Shown: positions 20,034 to 29,121, counted from the stretch's first letter. The stretch is DNA of 64,000 nucleotides from Janthinobacterium sp. 64 (GCF_002813325.1 NZ_PHUG01000001.1:2852001-2916000); one strand, 5' to 3'. Numbers and translations are program-made. The notes: generated by a model not told the origin, from the sequence alone.

Positions 20034-20672
20034 ATGACGAACGATGCATTTGACGATAGCGCGCAGCTGCGCCTGGAAATCGCCGCCGCTGCCGCGCGCC
20101 TGGTGGCGCAGGATGGCGCCGACTATGGCAGTGCCAAGCGCAAGGCGGCGCGGCAAGTCCTGGGCGACGCGCCGAACCGGGCCAATATCCTGCCCGACAA
20201 CGACATGATCGAAGAGCAGGTGCGGCAATACAATGCCCTGTTCCTGGCCGACAGCCAGCCGGCGCGCCTGTTCCAGTTGCGCACGATCGCGCTGCAAGTG
20301 ATGGAAGCGTTGCAACAATTTCATCCCCTGCTCAGCGGCCCCGTGCTCAATGGCACGGCCGGTCCCCACGACGAGATTTATCTGCAGCTGTTTGCCGAGA
20401 GCGCCAAGGATATCCACATCTTCCTGCTGAATAAAAATGTCGTGCTCGACATGTCGGAAAGCCCGCATTTCAAGGGAGCGCGTTATGATGCGGTCGAGAC
20501 AGCCAGTTTCCTGTGGAAAAATGAAGGCGTGCACGCAGCCATGTATGAGCTCGACGACATGCGCGGCGCACTGAAAGCCAAGGCGGACGGCAAGGTGCTG
20601 CGCACCGATATCGCCGGGCTGCGCAGCCTGCTGGCCGCCAGCCTCGCCGATGGCGCGCCGGCTGCCGACTAA
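20034..20672 (+). CDS. Conserved protein of unknown function
   Basis: 212-residue soluble protein, divergent from mpl and 114 bp away. No signal peptide or membrane helix is seen. A notable central block reads VLNGTAGPHDEIYLQLFAES followed by KDIHIFLLNKNVVLDM. The Gly-Thr/Ser start and acidic pattern resemble nucleotidyltransferase-like folds, but I see no complete catalytic motif. I have the impression that such proteins are conserved in beta-proteobacteria. The TlpA-like gene follows after 19 bp, so the two probably share a transcript. Function is not assigned. Confidence 0.75.
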   Translation: MTNDAFDDSAQLRLEIAAAAARLVAQDGADYGSAKRKAARQVLGDAPNRANILPDNDMIEEQVRQYNALFLADSQPARLFQLRTIALQVMEALQQFHPLLSGPVLNGTAGPHDEIYLQLFAESAKDIHIFLLNKNVVLDMSESPHFKGARYDAVETASFLWKNEGVHAAMYELDDMRGALKAKADGKVLRTDIAGLRSLLAASLADGAPAAD

Positions 20673-20691
20673 CATTGATATAGATAAAGAT

Positions 20692-21237
20692 ATGACAAAA
20701 AAGAATTGGATCGCCTGCGCCATCGTGGCGCTGATGTTTGGCGGCATGGGCGCCTACGTGGGCATGCATAAAGAGAAAGCGGGACCGCTGACGACCACCA
20801 TCGCGCCCGGCGCGACCGGCCCCGTCAACGAACTGTATGCGCTGTCCCTGCCGGACGCGGCGGGCGCCACGCAAGCCTTGTCGCAATGGAAAGGAAAAAA
20901 CCTGCTGGTGAATTTCTGGGCGCCGTGGTGCCCACCTTGCGTGGAAGAAATGCCGGAGTTATCCGAAGTGCAAGGCCACTATGCGGCGAAAAACCTGCAA
21001 GTGATCGGTATCGGTATCGATTCGGCCAGCAATATTGCCACTTTTGCCAGCAAGGTCAAGATCGCCTATCCCGTGTATGTGTCCGGTCTGAGCGGCACCG
21101 ACCTGTCGCGTCATTTTGGCAATGCCAGCGGCGGTTTGCCCTTTACGGTGCTGATCGGCGCCGATGGCGAAGTCAAAAAGACCTATCTGGGCCGCTTGAA
21201 ATTTGATCAGTTGCGCGCCGATCTGGATAAATTGTAA
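20692..21237 (+). CDS. TlpA/ResA-type membrane-anchored thioredoxin
   Basis: 181-residue thiol-disulfide protein facing the periplasm. The N-terminal signal-anchor is WIACAIVALMFGGMGAYVGM. The active site is FWAPWCPPCVEEMPEL (CPPC), and a cis-Pro loop GGLPFTVLIGADG follows. Such proteins reduce apocytochrome or other envelope thiols. The ATG at 20692 places the anchor at the N-terminus; the longer open frame overlaps the preceding gene and would add a non-family leader. aroQ follows 82 bp later. Confidence 0.88.
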   Translation: MTKKNWIACAIVALMFGGMGAYVGMHKEKAGPLTTTIAPGATGPVNELYALSLPDAAGATQALSQWKGKNLLVNFWAPWCPPCVEEMPELSEVQGHYAAKNLQVIGIGIDSASNIATFASKVKIAYPVYVSGLSGTDLSRHFGNASGGLPFTVLIGADGEVKKTYLGRLKFDQLRADLDKL

Positions 21238-21319
21238 ATTCGGAGCGTGCTTTTTTCTCTTGCCAATGCGTATCTTTGGCGGCAAAATGCGGAACTTTCG
21301 CTAAAACGGTCTTCCATAC

Positions 21320-21757
21320 ATGGCAAAAAACCTCCTTCTGCTCAACGGTCCCAACCTGAATTTGCTGGGAACGCGCGAGCCTGAGGTCTACGGCGCCAGC
21401 ACCTTGGCCGATATCGAGCAGGCAGCAATGGCGCAAGCCATGGCGGCCGGTGCCGACCTGATTTGCTTTCAAAGCAACCATGAAGGCGCATTGATCGACC
21501 GCATCCATGCCGCGCGAGCGGAAGGGATCGATGCCATCGTCATCAATCCGGGCGGCCTGACCCATACCAGCGTTGCCTTGCGCGATGCGCTGGCCGGGGT
21601 CGCCATCCCGTTCGTGGAAGTCCATATCTCGAATATTTATCAACGCGAAACGTTTCGACATCACTCATTTCTCAGCGCGATCGCGCAGGGGACGATCTGC
21701 GGGCTAGGTATCGATGGATATCGGTTTGCCATCGACTTTGCGCTTAAAAAACGTTAA
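21320..21757 (+). CDS. aroQ: Type II 3-dehydroquinate dehydratase AroQ
   Basis: Third step of the shikimate pathway, dodecameric class II enzyme, 145 residues. All signatures are present: [16 protein letters not shown] (active-site Asn, Arg and the Tyr of VYG), [12 protein letters not shown] with the Glu, [17 protein letters not shown], and VHISN with the His before the RETFRHHS lid. It sits upstream of accB/accC, a common order in proteobacteria. aroE of the same pathway is 6 kb away in this window. Confidence 0.97.
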   Translation: MAKNLLLLNGPNLNLLGTREPEVYGASTLADIEQAAMAQAMAAGADLICFQSNHEGALIDRIHAARAEGIDAIVINPGGLTHTSVALRDALAGVAIPFVEVHISNIYQRETFRHHSFLSAIAQGTICGLGIDGYRFAIDFALKKR

Positions 21758-21847
21758 TCTACGCGATCTGCACGCATTTAGCGCGGCGATAGGTTCTGGA
21801 CATCACCGCATCACTCATAAAACAAACTACATTCCTAGGGGTTTTAC

Positions 21848-22306
21848 ATGGATCTACGAAAACTCAAGACCTTGATCGACCTGGTCGCCGAATCGGATAT
21901 CGCAGAGCTGGAAGTGACCGAAGGCGAAAGCAAGGTTCGCATCGTCAAATCGTCGGCCATGCCGCAAAACCAGATGGTCATGATGCAGCCGCAAGGCATG
22001 CAAGCCCACTACCAGCCAGCCGCGCCTGCCGCGCCTGCGCCAGCGGCCGCCGTCGTTGCCGCCGAGCCTACGGGCTATGTGGTCAAGTCGCCGATGGTCG
22101 GCACCTTCTACCGCTCCTCCGCTCCTGGCAGCGCCGCCTATGTTGAAGTGGGCTCGGCCGTCAAGGAAGGTGATACCCTGTGCATCATCGAAGCGATGAA
22201 GCTGCTCAATGAAATCGACTCCGACAAAGCCGGCGTCGTGACCCAGATCCTGGTCGAAAACGGCCAGCCGGTCGAATTCGGTCAACCCTTGTTTGTGATC
22301 GGCTAA
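21848..22306 (+). CDS. accB: Biotin carboxyl carrier protein of acetyl-CoA carboxylase
   Basis: 152-residue BCCP that carries the carboxybiotin for malonyl-CoA synthesis. The N-terminal helix is [21 protein letters not shown] Pro/Ala-rich linker spans roughly residues 55-75. The biotinyl domain contains the acceptor lysine at about residue 118 in [13 protein letters not shown]. An ATG start is used. accC follows after about 100 bp, which includes a short hairpin at 22319-22336. Confidence 0.97.
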   Translation: MDLRKLKTLIDLVAESDIAELEVTEGESKVRIVKSSAMPQNQMVMMQPQGMQAHYQPAAPAAPAPAAAVVAAEPTGYVVKSPMVGTFYRSSAPGSAAYVEVGSAVKEGDTLCIIEAMKLLNEIDSDKAGVVTQILVENGQPVEFGQPLFVIG

Positions 22307-22318
22307 AACCCAGTCCAC

Positions 22319-22336
22319 ACGGCCGGCGACGGCCGT
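22319..22336 (+). other. Hairpin between accB and accC
   Basis: ACGGCCG-GCGA-CGGCCGT forms a 7-bp perfect stem just after the accB stop, without a T-tract. It may be an attenuator or an mRNA-stability element that sets accB above accC expression. This is inference only. Confidence 0.4.
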
Positions 22337-22407
22337 TTGCAGTTTTAGCCCCTCACACTTGTTGTTTCGCCGGCTCGCCGGCTCTCACAGACATACGCGA
22401 ACCTACC

Positions 22408-23823
22408 ATGTTTGAAAAAATCCTGATTGCCAACCGTGGTGAAATTGCCCTCCGTATTCAGCGCGCCTGCCGCGAAATGGGCATTAAAACGGTTGTAGTC
22501 CACTCCGAAGCCGACAAGGACGCAAAATACGTCAAGCTGGCCGACGAATCCGTTTGTATCGGCCCGGCACAGTCGGCCCTGAGCTACCTGAACATGCCCG
22601 CCATCATCAGCGCCGCTGAAGTGACGGATGCACAAGCGATTCACCCAGGCTATGGCTTCCTGTCGGAAAACGCCGACTTTGCCGAACGCGTCGAGAAATC
22701 GGGCTTCGTCTTCATCGGCCCGCGCTCCGAATCGATCCGTTTGATGGGCGACAAAGTGTCGGCCAAGCAAACCATGATCAAGGCCGGCGTGCCTTGCGTG
22801 CCCGGCTCGGAAGGTGCATTGCCGGACGATCCGAAAGCGATCGTGCAAATTGCCCGCAAGGTCGGCTATCCGGTCATCATCAAGGCCGCCGGCGGCGGTG
22901 GCGGACGCGGCATGCGCGTGGTGCACACGGAAGCTGCCCTGATCAACGCCGTGTCGATGACCAAGACGGAAGCCGGCACGGCTTTCGGCAACCCTGAAGT
23001 GTATATGGAGAAGTACCTGGAAAATCCGCGCCACGTGGAAATCCAGATCCTCGCCGACGAACACAAGAACGCCGTCTGGCTGGGCGAGCGCGACTGCTCC
23101 ATGCAGCGCCGCCACCAGAAAGTGATCGAAGAAGCTCCAGCGCCGGGCATCCCGCGCAAACTGATCGAGAAAATCGGCGACCGTTGCGCCGAAGCTTGCC
23201 GCAAGATCGGCTACCGCGGCGCCGGCACGTTTGAATTCCTGTACGAAAACGGCGAGTTCTATTTCATTGAAATGAATACCCGCGTGCAAGTGGAACATCC
23301 CGTCACCGAGATGATCACCGGCATCGATATCGTGCAAGAACAGATCCGCATCGCCGCTGGCGAAAAACTGCGTTTCCGCCAGCGCGACGTCTTGCTGTCG
23401 GGCCACGCCATCGAGTGCCGCATCAATGCCGAAGATCCGTTCAAGTTCACGCCATCGCCAGGCAAGATCGTCTCGTGGCATGCACCGGGCGGCCCTGGTA
23501 TCCGCGTCGACTCGCACGCCTACGCCGGTTACTACGTGCCGCCGCACTACGACTCGATGATCGGCAAAGTGATCGCTTACGGCGCCACGCGCGAGCAAGC
23601 AATCCGCCGCATGCAGATCGCCCTGTCCGAAATGGTGGTCGAAGGCATCAACACGAATATCGCCCTGCACCGCGAACTGATGATCGACGCGCGCTTCATC
23701 GAAGGCGGCACCAACATTCACTATCTGGAACAGAAACTGGCCGACATGCCGGATCTGGGCAAGAACCTGAATGGCGGCAGCCCCAGCATCGCCAAGAAGT
23801 CCGAAATCAAGGCGGACGCATGA
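22408..23823 (+). CDS. accC: Biotin carboxylase of acetyl-CoA carboxylase
   Basis: ATP-grasp enzyme that carboxylates the biotin on AccB. It has 471 residues, about 20 longer than usual because of a C-terminal tail ([19 protein letters not shown]). The N-terminal [17 protein letters not shown], the ATP-grasp glycine loop [16 protein letters not shown], and the catalytic segment [17 protein letters not shown] are complete. Its stop overlaps the prmA start by four bases (ATGA). Confidence 0.97.
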   Translation: MFEKILIANRGEIALRIQRACREMGIKTVVVHSEADKDAKYVKLADESVCIGPAQSALSYLNMPAIISAAEVTDAQAIHPGYGFLSENADFAERVEKSGFVFIGPRSESIRLMGDKVSAKQTMIKAGVPCVPGSEGALPDDPKAIVQIARKVGYPVIIKAAGGGGGRGMRVVHTEAALINAVSMTKTEAGTAFGNPEVYMEKYLENPRHVEIQILADEHKNAVWLGERDCSMQRRHQKVIEEAPAPGIPRKLIEKIGDRCAEACRKIGYRGAGTFEFLYENGEFYFIEMNTRVQVEHPVTEMITGIDIVQEQIRIAAGEKLRFRQRDVLLSGHAIECRINAEDPFKFTPSPGKIVSWHAPGGPGIRVDSHAYAGYYVPPHYDSMIGKVIAYGATREQAIRRMQIALSEMVVEGINTNIALHRELMIDARFIEGGTNIHYLEQKLADMPDLGKNLNGGSPSIAKKSEIKADA

Positions 23824-24764
23824 GCTGGACAGAAATCGTCATCGAAATCGCCCGTGACAACGCCGAGGCCATGTCCGACGCCTTGATGGAAGCGGGCGCC
23901 CTGTCGGTCTCGGTGGAAGACGCCGATGAAGGCACGGATGCCGAGCAGCCCCTGTTTGGCGAGCCCGGCATGGAACCGAAGGAAGCGGCGTGGGAACGCA
24001 GCCGCGTGGTGGCGCTGACCGACGTCGACGCCGACCAGGCCGCCATCGTGGCCGCCGCAGCGCAAGCTGTCGGCATGACGGAAGTTCCCGCCTTTACCAT
24101 GCGCCCCGTGGAAGAGCAGGACTGGGTGCGCCTGACGCAGTCGCAATTCGCCCCGATTCACATCGGCAAGAATATCTGGGTCGTGCCCAGCTGGCACGAG
24201 GCACCGGATCCAGACGGCCTGATCCTGGAACTGGACCCGGGCCTGGCTTTCGGCACGGGCAGCCATCCGACCACGCGTCTGTGCATGGAGTGGCTGGAAG
24301 CGAACCCCGCCCCTGGCAAAACCGTGCTCGACTACGGTTGCGGTTCCGGCATCCTGGCCATGGTGGCCAAGAAACTCGGTGCGCAAACCGTGGTCGGCGT
24401 CGATATCGACCCGCAAGCGATCGAATCGGCTGGCTTGAATGCCGAACGCAACCAGTGCGACATCGAATATTTCTTGCCAGACACGTTTGCCACCTCGGCA
24501 CACGCCACGGCCAAGTTTGACATCGTCGTCGCCAACATCCTGTCGAGCCCATTGAAGGTAATGGCACCGATGCTGTCGGGCAGAGTCGCCGCCGGTGGCG
24601 CGCTGATCCTGTCCGGCGTGCTGGCACGCCAGGCCGAAGAAGTGGCTGCTGCATATGCACCGTTCATCGAACTGGGTGTGTGGGCCGAGCAAGATGGCTG
24701 GGTGGCCCTGCATGGCCGCCTGGGCAGTACGCAAGCGCCTGCGCCCCGCGCGGAAGGTGCATAA
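23820..24764 (+). CDS. prmA: Ribosomal protein L11 methyltransferase PrmA
   Basis: SAM-dependent methyltransferase that trimethylates ribosomal protein L11. It has 314 residues. The N-terminal substrate domain begins [20 protein letters not shown]. The SAM motif is [20 protein letters not shown] with [13 protein letters not shown], preceded by the family block [19 protein letters not shown]. The catalytic-type motif is [12 protein letters not shown] 23820 overlaps the accC stop, and the zinc-ribbon gene starts 8 bp after its stop. Confidence 0.95.
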   Translation: MSWTEIVIEIARDNAEAMSDALMEAGALSVSVEDADEGTDAEQPLFGEPGMEPKEAAWERSRVVALTDVDADQAAIVAAAAQAVGMTEVPAFTMRPVEEQDWVRLTQSQFAPIHIGKNIWVVPSWHEAPDPDGLILELDPGLAFGTGSHPTTRLCMEWLEANPAPGKTVLDYGCGSGILAMVAKKLGAQTVVGVDIDPQAIESAGLNAERNQCDIEYFLPDTFATSAHATAKFDIVVANILSSPLKVMAPMLSGRVAAGGALILSGVLARQAEEVAAAYAPFIELGVWAEQDGWVALHGRLGSTQAPAPRAEGA

Positions 24765-24772
24765 GCACAGCA

Positions 24773-25993
24773 ATGGCCCTCGCCACCAAATGCCCCCACT
24801 GCAACACGATATTTCGGGTCGCTGCTGACCAGTTGAAGTTACGTGGGGGCATCGTACGCTGTGGCACGTGCAGGGAAGTCTTTGACGGCAATGCCGCGCT
24901 GGTCGATCCAGCCGCGGCATCGCCGTTTTTAACGTCCGCTCCCGGCGCTGCCGCCCCGCTGCCGACCAATGATCCGGCCGACCACAGCCTGCCGTCCGCC
25001 ACGGACGACGAACCCATCTATTCTCTCGACTTCGACACCTCGTTCGACCCGTTCGGCATCTTGCCGGCAACGGCGCAGCTCAAGGAAGACGACGGCGAGC
25101 ACATTGAACTGGACCTCGACGTCAGCCTGCCCGACGAGGCGCTGGATGACGCGCCGCCCGAACTAGCAATAGAAGCACCGGCAGAGCTGCCTGAACTACC
25201 ATTACCCCGCCCAATGGCGCCCTTCAAGCGCCGCCAGGTCGATGACACGCCCGCCTTCGCCACGTATCTGCGCGACAGCCGCCGCGAACCGGACCTGAAA
25301 ACGGTGGCCGCCCCGGCGCTGCCTGCCATCGACAAAGTCAGCCTGGACAAGCCCGTGCCCGCGCGCCGGGAACCGACGCTGGCCGACCACTCGTTCGACG
25401 CGCTGCCTGCCGCCCCCGTTGCGCCGGCGCCAGCCGAAGAACAGGACGACCCCGTCCTGCCGCCGGCCGACGACGAACCGGCCTTTGTGACCCTGGGCCG
25501 GCGCCGCGAACAGAGCGGCAAGGCCTTGCGCGTCGCCATGGCAGCCGGCTCGGTAGTGCTGTTGCTTTTATTATTCCTGCAAGTAATGACCACCTTCCGC
25601 AATCCGCTGGCGGCGCAGTTTCCGCAGTTGAAGCCGACCCTGGTCACGCTGTGCAAGTTCAGTGGCTGCCAGGTCGACTTGCCGGCGCAGATCGAAGCGC
25701 TGTCCATCGAACAAGGCGAATTGCAAACCCTCAAGGAACAAACCTTTTCCTACGTCTCGCTGCTGCGCAACCAGAGCCGCAGCGTGCAAGCCTGGCCCAG
25801 CATCGAACTGATACTCAACGATGCCAACGACAAGCCGCTCTTGCGCCGTGTCATCGCGCCGCGCGACTATCTGCCGGCCAACATCGATTTGAGCCAGGGC
25901 TTTGCGCCGCGCTCGGAACAAACCATCAAACTGTACTTTGCATTAGACCAGCTCACGGCGTCTGGTTACCATATCGCCATCTTTTACCCTTAA
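24773..25993 (+). CDS. Zinc-ribbon and DUF3426 domain membrane protein
   Basis: 406-residue protein with an N-terminal MJ0042-type zinc ribbon (CPHCNTIFRVAADQL, then VRCGTCREVFDG). A long acidic, proline-rich cytoplasmic linker follows. One membrane helix lies near residues 245-270 (SVVLLLLLFLQVMT) and a C-terminal DUF3426 domain faces the periplasm (CKFSGCQVDLPAQ, then SIELILNDANDKPLLRRVI). The role is unknown; a link to envelope regulation is often guessed from the topology. ATG 24773 is chosen because the zinc ribbon then starts the protein. The PfkB gene begins 11 bp downstream. Confidence 0.87.
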   Translation: MALATKCPHCNTIFRVAADQLKLRGGIVRCGTCREVFDGNAALVDPAAASPFLTSAPGAAAPLPTNDPADHSLPSATDDEPIYSLDFDTSFDPFGILPATAQLKEDDGEHIELDLDVSLPDEALDDAPPELAIEAPAELPELPLPRPMAPFKRRQVDDTPAFATYLRDSRREPDLKTVAAPALPAIDKVSLDKPVPARREPTLADHSFDALPAAPVAPAPAEEQDDPVLPPADDEPAFVTLGRRREQSGKALRVAMAAGSVVLLLLLFLQVMTTFRNPLAAQFPQLKPTLVTLCKFSGCQVDLPAQIEALSIEQGELQTLKEQTFSYVSLLRNQSRSVQAWPSIELILNDANDKPLLRRVIAPRDYLPANIDLSQGFAPRSEQTIKLYFALDQLTASGYHIAIFYP

Positions 25994-26004
25994 CCGACAC
26001 TATC

Positions 26005-26943
26005 ATGACCAAAACATCGCTGATCTGCGGCTCGCTCGCCACCGACACCATCATGCAATTCCCCGGCCGCTTCGGCGAATCGCTGCTGGCCGACCAGTTG
26101 CACAAGGTGAACGTGTCCTTCCTCGTGCCCACCATGCGCACGGAGTTCGGCGGTTGCTCGGGCAACATCGCCTACAGCCTGAAAATGCTGGGCGGCGACC
26201 CGCGCATCGTCGGCGTCATGGGCCAGGACAGCGCCGCCTACCTGGAGCGCCTGCAAAAGCTGGGCATTTCCACCGCCAATATCCTGATCAAGGCCGACAG
26301 CTACAACGCGCAGTGCTTCGTCACGGCCGATGCGGACAATAACCAGATCAATGCCTTCCACCCGGGTGCCATGTCGTTTGCACATGAAAACCCGATCGCC
26401 AATGCGGGCCCGGCCAAGGTCGCCATCATTTCGCCGGACGGCGATCAGGGCATGCTCAAGCACGCCGCCGACCTGGCCGAGCTGGGCATCCCCTTCATGT
26501 TCGACCCGGGCCAGCAGTTGCCACGTTTCAATGGCGAACAGTTGATCGACTTCATCAACAAAGCCACGTATGTGTCGGCCAACGATTATGAAATGGAAAT
26601 GTTGATGGAACGTACGGGCTTGACCCTGCCGGACATCGCCAGCCGCCTGGATGCGCTGATCGTCACGCGTGGCGAAAAAGGGTCGGAGATCTATACGGAC
26701 GGCAAGCGCATCGACATTCCCGTCGTGGCCGCCAAGGAAGTGCTGGACCCGACCGGTTGCGGCGACGCCTACCGTGCAGGCTTGCTGTTCGGCATCACCA
26801 ACGACCTGGGCTGGGAAACCAGCGGCCGCCTGGCCAGCTTGCTGGGCGCAATTAAAATCGCCACGCAGGGCGCGCAAAACCATGTGTTTACGCCAGAAAG
26901 CATCGCCGAGCAGTTCGAAGCGGCGTTCGGTTACCGCTATTAA
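26005..26943 (+). CDS. PfkB-family carbohydrate/adenosine-type kinase
   Basis: 312-residue ribokinase-fold kinase. An N-terminal Gly-rich segment GGCSGNIAYSLKMLGG and the C-terminal PfkB signature DPTGCGDAYRAGLLFG, with the catalytic Asp in GCGDA, are intact. Length and the TMRTEFGGCSGNIAY region resemble enzymes annotated as adenosine kinase or sugar kinase, so the substrate is open. It is the last gene of a plus-strand run. A palindromic repeat follows within 15 bp. Confidence 0.88.
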   Translation: MTKTSLICGSLATDTIMQFPGRFGESLLADQLHKVNVSFLVPTMRTEFGGCSGNIAYSLKMLGGDPRIVGVMGQDSAAYLERLQKLGISTANILIKADSYNAQCFVTADADNNQINAFHPGAMSFAHENPIANAGPAKVAIISPDGDQGMLKHAADLAELGIPFMFDPGQQLPRFNGEQLIDFINKATYVSANDYEMEMLMERTGLTLPDIASRLDALIVTRGEKGSEIYTDGKRIDIPVVAAKEVLDPTGCGDAYRAGLLFGITNDLGWETSGRLASLLGAIKIATQGAQNHVFTPESIAEQFEAAFGYRY

Positions 26944-26957
26944 TATGTAGGTCGTAG

Positions 26958-27042
26958 GTCGGATTAACGGGGCGCAGCCACGCGTAATCCGACAACATCA
27001 TTGCATGACGGGTAACGTCGGGTTACGCTACGCTAACCCGAC
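26958..27042. repeat. Twin REP-like palindromes
   Basis: Two related inverted repeats in the gap between convergent genes. GTCGGATTA (26958-26966) pairs with TAATCCGAC (26985-26993). GTCGGGTTA (27017-27025) pairs with TAACCCGAC (27034-27042). They differ in one arm base (A/G), with the compensating change kept. GTAGGTCG-like flanks adjoin both. The pattern is that of dispersed extragenic palindromes in proteobacteria and may also end transcription from both sides. Confidence 0.75.
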
Positions 27043-27061
27043 CTACGCCACCACATCACCA

Positions 27062-27595
27062 TCATCGCAGCACAATAATCATCCCCACCAGCACTTGCGC
27101 GATCTGCAGCAGGATCAGCGCCACCAGCAGCGACAAGTCCAGGCTGCCGACCAGCGGCACGACCTTGCGGAGCGGACGCAGCAGCGGCTCGTTCAGGGCC
27201 CGTACAAACGGCGCCAGCGGCGCATGCGGGTTGACCCAGCTAAAGATGGCTTCGATGATCAGCAGAGCCATGAAACCGTAGAGTATCCATTGCAGGAAGC
27301 GTTGCAGCGACTTGAGCAGCACCACTTCGACGGAATGGTTGGACATAAACAGGACCGAACTGGCCAGCAGCACGATCAGGAAGGCGCCGATCAGGCTGGC
27401 CCAGTCATACCCGCCCACGCCCGGCACCACGCGGCGCAGGGGGCGCACCAGCCAGTCGGACAATTGAAACGTGAATTGCGCCACCGATGAAGGGGGCCGC
27501 ACGCGCACCGCCTGCATCCAGAAGCGCAGCAGCAATACGCCGCCCAGCAAGGTGGCAATGGTATCAACGATCAATGTAAGGATAACGATCAGCAC
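27062..27595 (-). CDS. YggT-family membrane protein
   Basis: 177-residue inner-membrane protein with two YGGT repeats. Each repeat has hydrophobic helices followed by a PLR-type segment: WLVRPLRRVVPGVGG near residue 50 and LLRPLRKVVPLVGSLDLS near residue 145. YggT proteins have been linked to osmotic stress or cell division/plastid-type roles, but the function is not settled. It is separated from the upstream histone-like gene by a strong terminator, so it must have its own promoter in the 20 bp or so next to that terminator, or depend on read-through. Confidence 0.85.
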   Translation of the reverse strand: MLIVILTLIVDTIATLLGGVLLLRFWMQAVRVRPPSSVAQFTFQLSDWLVRPLRRVVPGVGGYDWASLIGAFLIVLLASSVLFMSNHSVEVVLLKSLQRFLQWILYGFMALLIIEAIFSWVNPHAPLAPFVRALNEPLLRPLRKVVPLVGSLDLSLLVALILLQIAQVLVGMIIVLR

Positions 27596-27606
27596 GACTA
27601 ATTCTC

Positions 27607-27643
27607 CAAAAAAAAACCGCTGTGTGATTGAGTCACACAGCGG
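27607..27643 (-). terminator. Rho-independent terminator of the histone-like gene
   Basis: CCGCTGTGTGA-TTGAG-TCACACAGCGG (27617-27643) is a perfect 11-bp stem. In the minus-strand direction it is followed at once by a run of nine or ten U (27607-27616). Confidence 0.9.
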
Positions 27644-27678
27644 CGTGTTGCCTCATCCAGGCACCCGTATCGTCGGAA

Positions 27679-28896
27679 TTACGATGGGCGGGTGCTGGTT
27701 GGGAATGGCCAGGCTGCAGCCGGTGCCAACACGGTTTTTGCTACAGGTGCGATAGGTGCCGATGGCTTGGCGACAGGCGCTGCCTTCTTCGGTGCGGCCT
27801 TTTTAGGCGCAGCCTTCTTGGCGGCTGGCTTGGCGACCACGGCGGCTGGTGCCGCTGGAGCTGCTGCTGCCACGACTGGCGCTGCGGCTGGCTTGGCGGC
27901 AGGTTTCGCTGCGGCTTTCGCTGCTGGCTTCGCTGCTACCTTGGCCGCTGGCTTGGCGGCAGGTTTCGCTGCAACCTTGGCGGCAGGTTTCGCTGCTGCT
28001 TTGGCGACCGGTTTGGCGGCTACTTTAGCTACTGGCTTGGCGGCAACTTTCGCTACCGGCTTGGCTGCTACCTTGGCCGCTGGCTTGGCTGCTACCTTGG
28101 CTGCTACCTTGGCTGCCGGCTTCGCTGCTGCTTTGGCCGCTGGCTTGGCTGCTGCCTTGGCGACGACTTTTTTCGCTGCTGGCTTGGCTGCTGGCTTCGC
28201 TGCTGCTTTGGCGGCAGGTTTCGCTGCGGCTTTCGCGGCTGGCTTGGCTGCTGCTTTGGCTACCGGCTTGGCAACGGCTTTTTTCGCTGCTGCCTTGGCG
28301 GCTGGCTTGGCTGCCGCTTTTGCTGCGGGCTTCGCTGCTACCTTGGCCGCTGGCTTGGCTGCCGCTTTTGCTGCTGGCTTCGCTGCTGCTTTGGCGGCCG
28401 GCTTGGCTGCTGCCTTGGCAACGACTTTTTTCGCTGCAGGCTTGGCTGCTGCCTTGGCGGCCGGTTTGGCGGCAGGTTTCGCTGCGGCTTTTTTCACTGC
28501 TGGTTTTGCTGCGGCTTTGGCTGCTGGTTTTGCTGCGGCTTTTGCTGCTGGCTTGGCAACGGCTTTTTTCGCCACTGGCTTCGCTGCTGCCTTGGCGGCA
28601 GGTTTCGCTGCTACTTTCGCCGCTGGCTTGGCTGCTGCCTTGGCCGCTGGTTTCGCTGCGGCTTTGGCGACTGGCTTGGCTGCCACTTTTGCTGCCGGCT
28701 TGGCAGCCACTTTTGCTGCAGGCTTGGCTGCGGCTTTGGCGACTGGTTTGGCAGCTGGTTTGGCGGCTGGTTTCGCTGCGGCTTTGGCAGCTGGTTTAGC
28801 GGCAACCGTCTTGGCTGCGGCTGCCGGCTTCTTCGCGGCAGGAGCAGCCTTGGCGGCTGGTTTCTTTACTTCTGATTTCTTAGCGGCTGTTGCCAT
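27679..28896 (-). CDS. Histone H1-like Lys/Ala/Pro-repeat DNA-binding protein
   Basis: 405-residue, extremely basic low-complexity protein. It is built almost wholly from variants of KPAAKAA and KPAAKVAA units, dozens of them, with occasional KKVVAKA and KKAVAKP spacers. It resembles eukaryotic H1 tails and bacterial AlgP, BpH1 and HctB-type proteins, which bind DNA non-specifically and compact or regulate the nucleoid. The N-terminus is MATAAKKSEVKKPAAKAAPA. The C-terminal 60 residues depart from the repeat (APVVAAAAPAAPAAVVAKP, ending WPFPTSTRPS). ATG 28896 follows AAGGAGAG at ideal spacing. DNA-level repeats make length variation between strains likely. A strong terminator follows. Confidence 0.9.
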   Translation of the reverse strand: MATAAKKSEVKKPAAKAAPAAKKPAAAAKTVAAKPAAKAAAKPAAKPAAKPVAKAAAKPAAKVAAKPAAKVAAKPVAKAAAKPAAKAAAKPAAKVAAKPAAKAAAKPVAKKAVAKPAAKAAAKPAAKAAAKPAVKKAAAKPAAKPAAKAAAKPAAKKVVAKAAAKPAAKAAAKPAAKAAAKPAAKVAAKPAAKAAAKPAAKAAAKKAVAKPVAKAAAKPAAKAAAKPAAKAAAKPAAKPAAKKVVAKAAAKPAAKAAAKPAAKVAAKVAAKPAAKVAAKPVAKVAAKPVAKVAAKPVAKAAAKPAAKVAAKPAAKPAAKVAAKPAAKAAAKPAAKPAAAPVVAAAAPAAPAAVVAKPAAKKAAPKKAAPKKAAPVAKPSAPIAPVAKTVLAPAAAWPFPTSTRPS

Positions 28897-28989
28897 TTGT
28901 CTCTCCTTCATCTGAGATGAGAAATTTAAGCTACAAGATTTAAACCCGTCCGACCCACCACAGGGATAGGCCAGGCGAATTATTCATCG

Positions 28990-29009
28990 GCACAAACGGT
29001 CGTTTGCGC
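28990..29009. promoter_or_regulatory. Palindrome upstream of the histone-like gene
   Basis: GCACAAACG-GT-CGTTTGCGC has 9-bp arms with one mismatch, about 95 bp before the histone start. It has the shape of a dimeric repressor or activator site, but the protein is unknown. Confidence 0.4.
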
Positions 29010-29013
29010 TAAT

Positions 29014-29121
29014 GAATTCGGCACCAGCTGAACTGCTGCAACTCCTCACGTTTGCAGCACTTCAGCCATCGTCGGTGCCACCCTGCTTTATCTCGCAGCT
29101 GGTGGCAAAGTCTGAATTCGG
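29014..29121. other. Nested inverted repeats, possible structured leader
   Basis: The outer arms are GGCACCAGCTG (29020-29030) and CAGCTGGTGGC (29096-29106), which pair at 10 of 11 positions. An inner stem is GAACTGCTGCAA (29030-29041) with TTGCAGCACTTC (29052-29063), which pairs at 11 of 12. The octamer GAATTCGG flanks both ends as a direct repeat (29014-29021, 29114-29121). No protein-coding frame is convincing here. It could be part of a long histone-gene leader or of a small mobile remnant. Confidence 0.4.

Noticed and set aside
20650..20691. Longer N-terminus for the TlpA-like protein
   Set aside because: It would overlap the previous gene and put a charged leader before the signal-anchor; the ATG at 20692 fits the family.
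27900..28800. Repeat array that could suggest CRISPR or satellite DNA
   Set aside because: Units are in-frame codon repeats without constant repeats and unique spacers; they encode the KPAAK protein.
27692..28915. Plus-strand open frames across the histone gene (Ala/Gly/Leu/Phe or Cys/Trp/Arg repeats)
   Set aside because: They mirror the repeat on the minus strand. Only the minus frame has a ribosome site, a known protein type and a terminator behind it.
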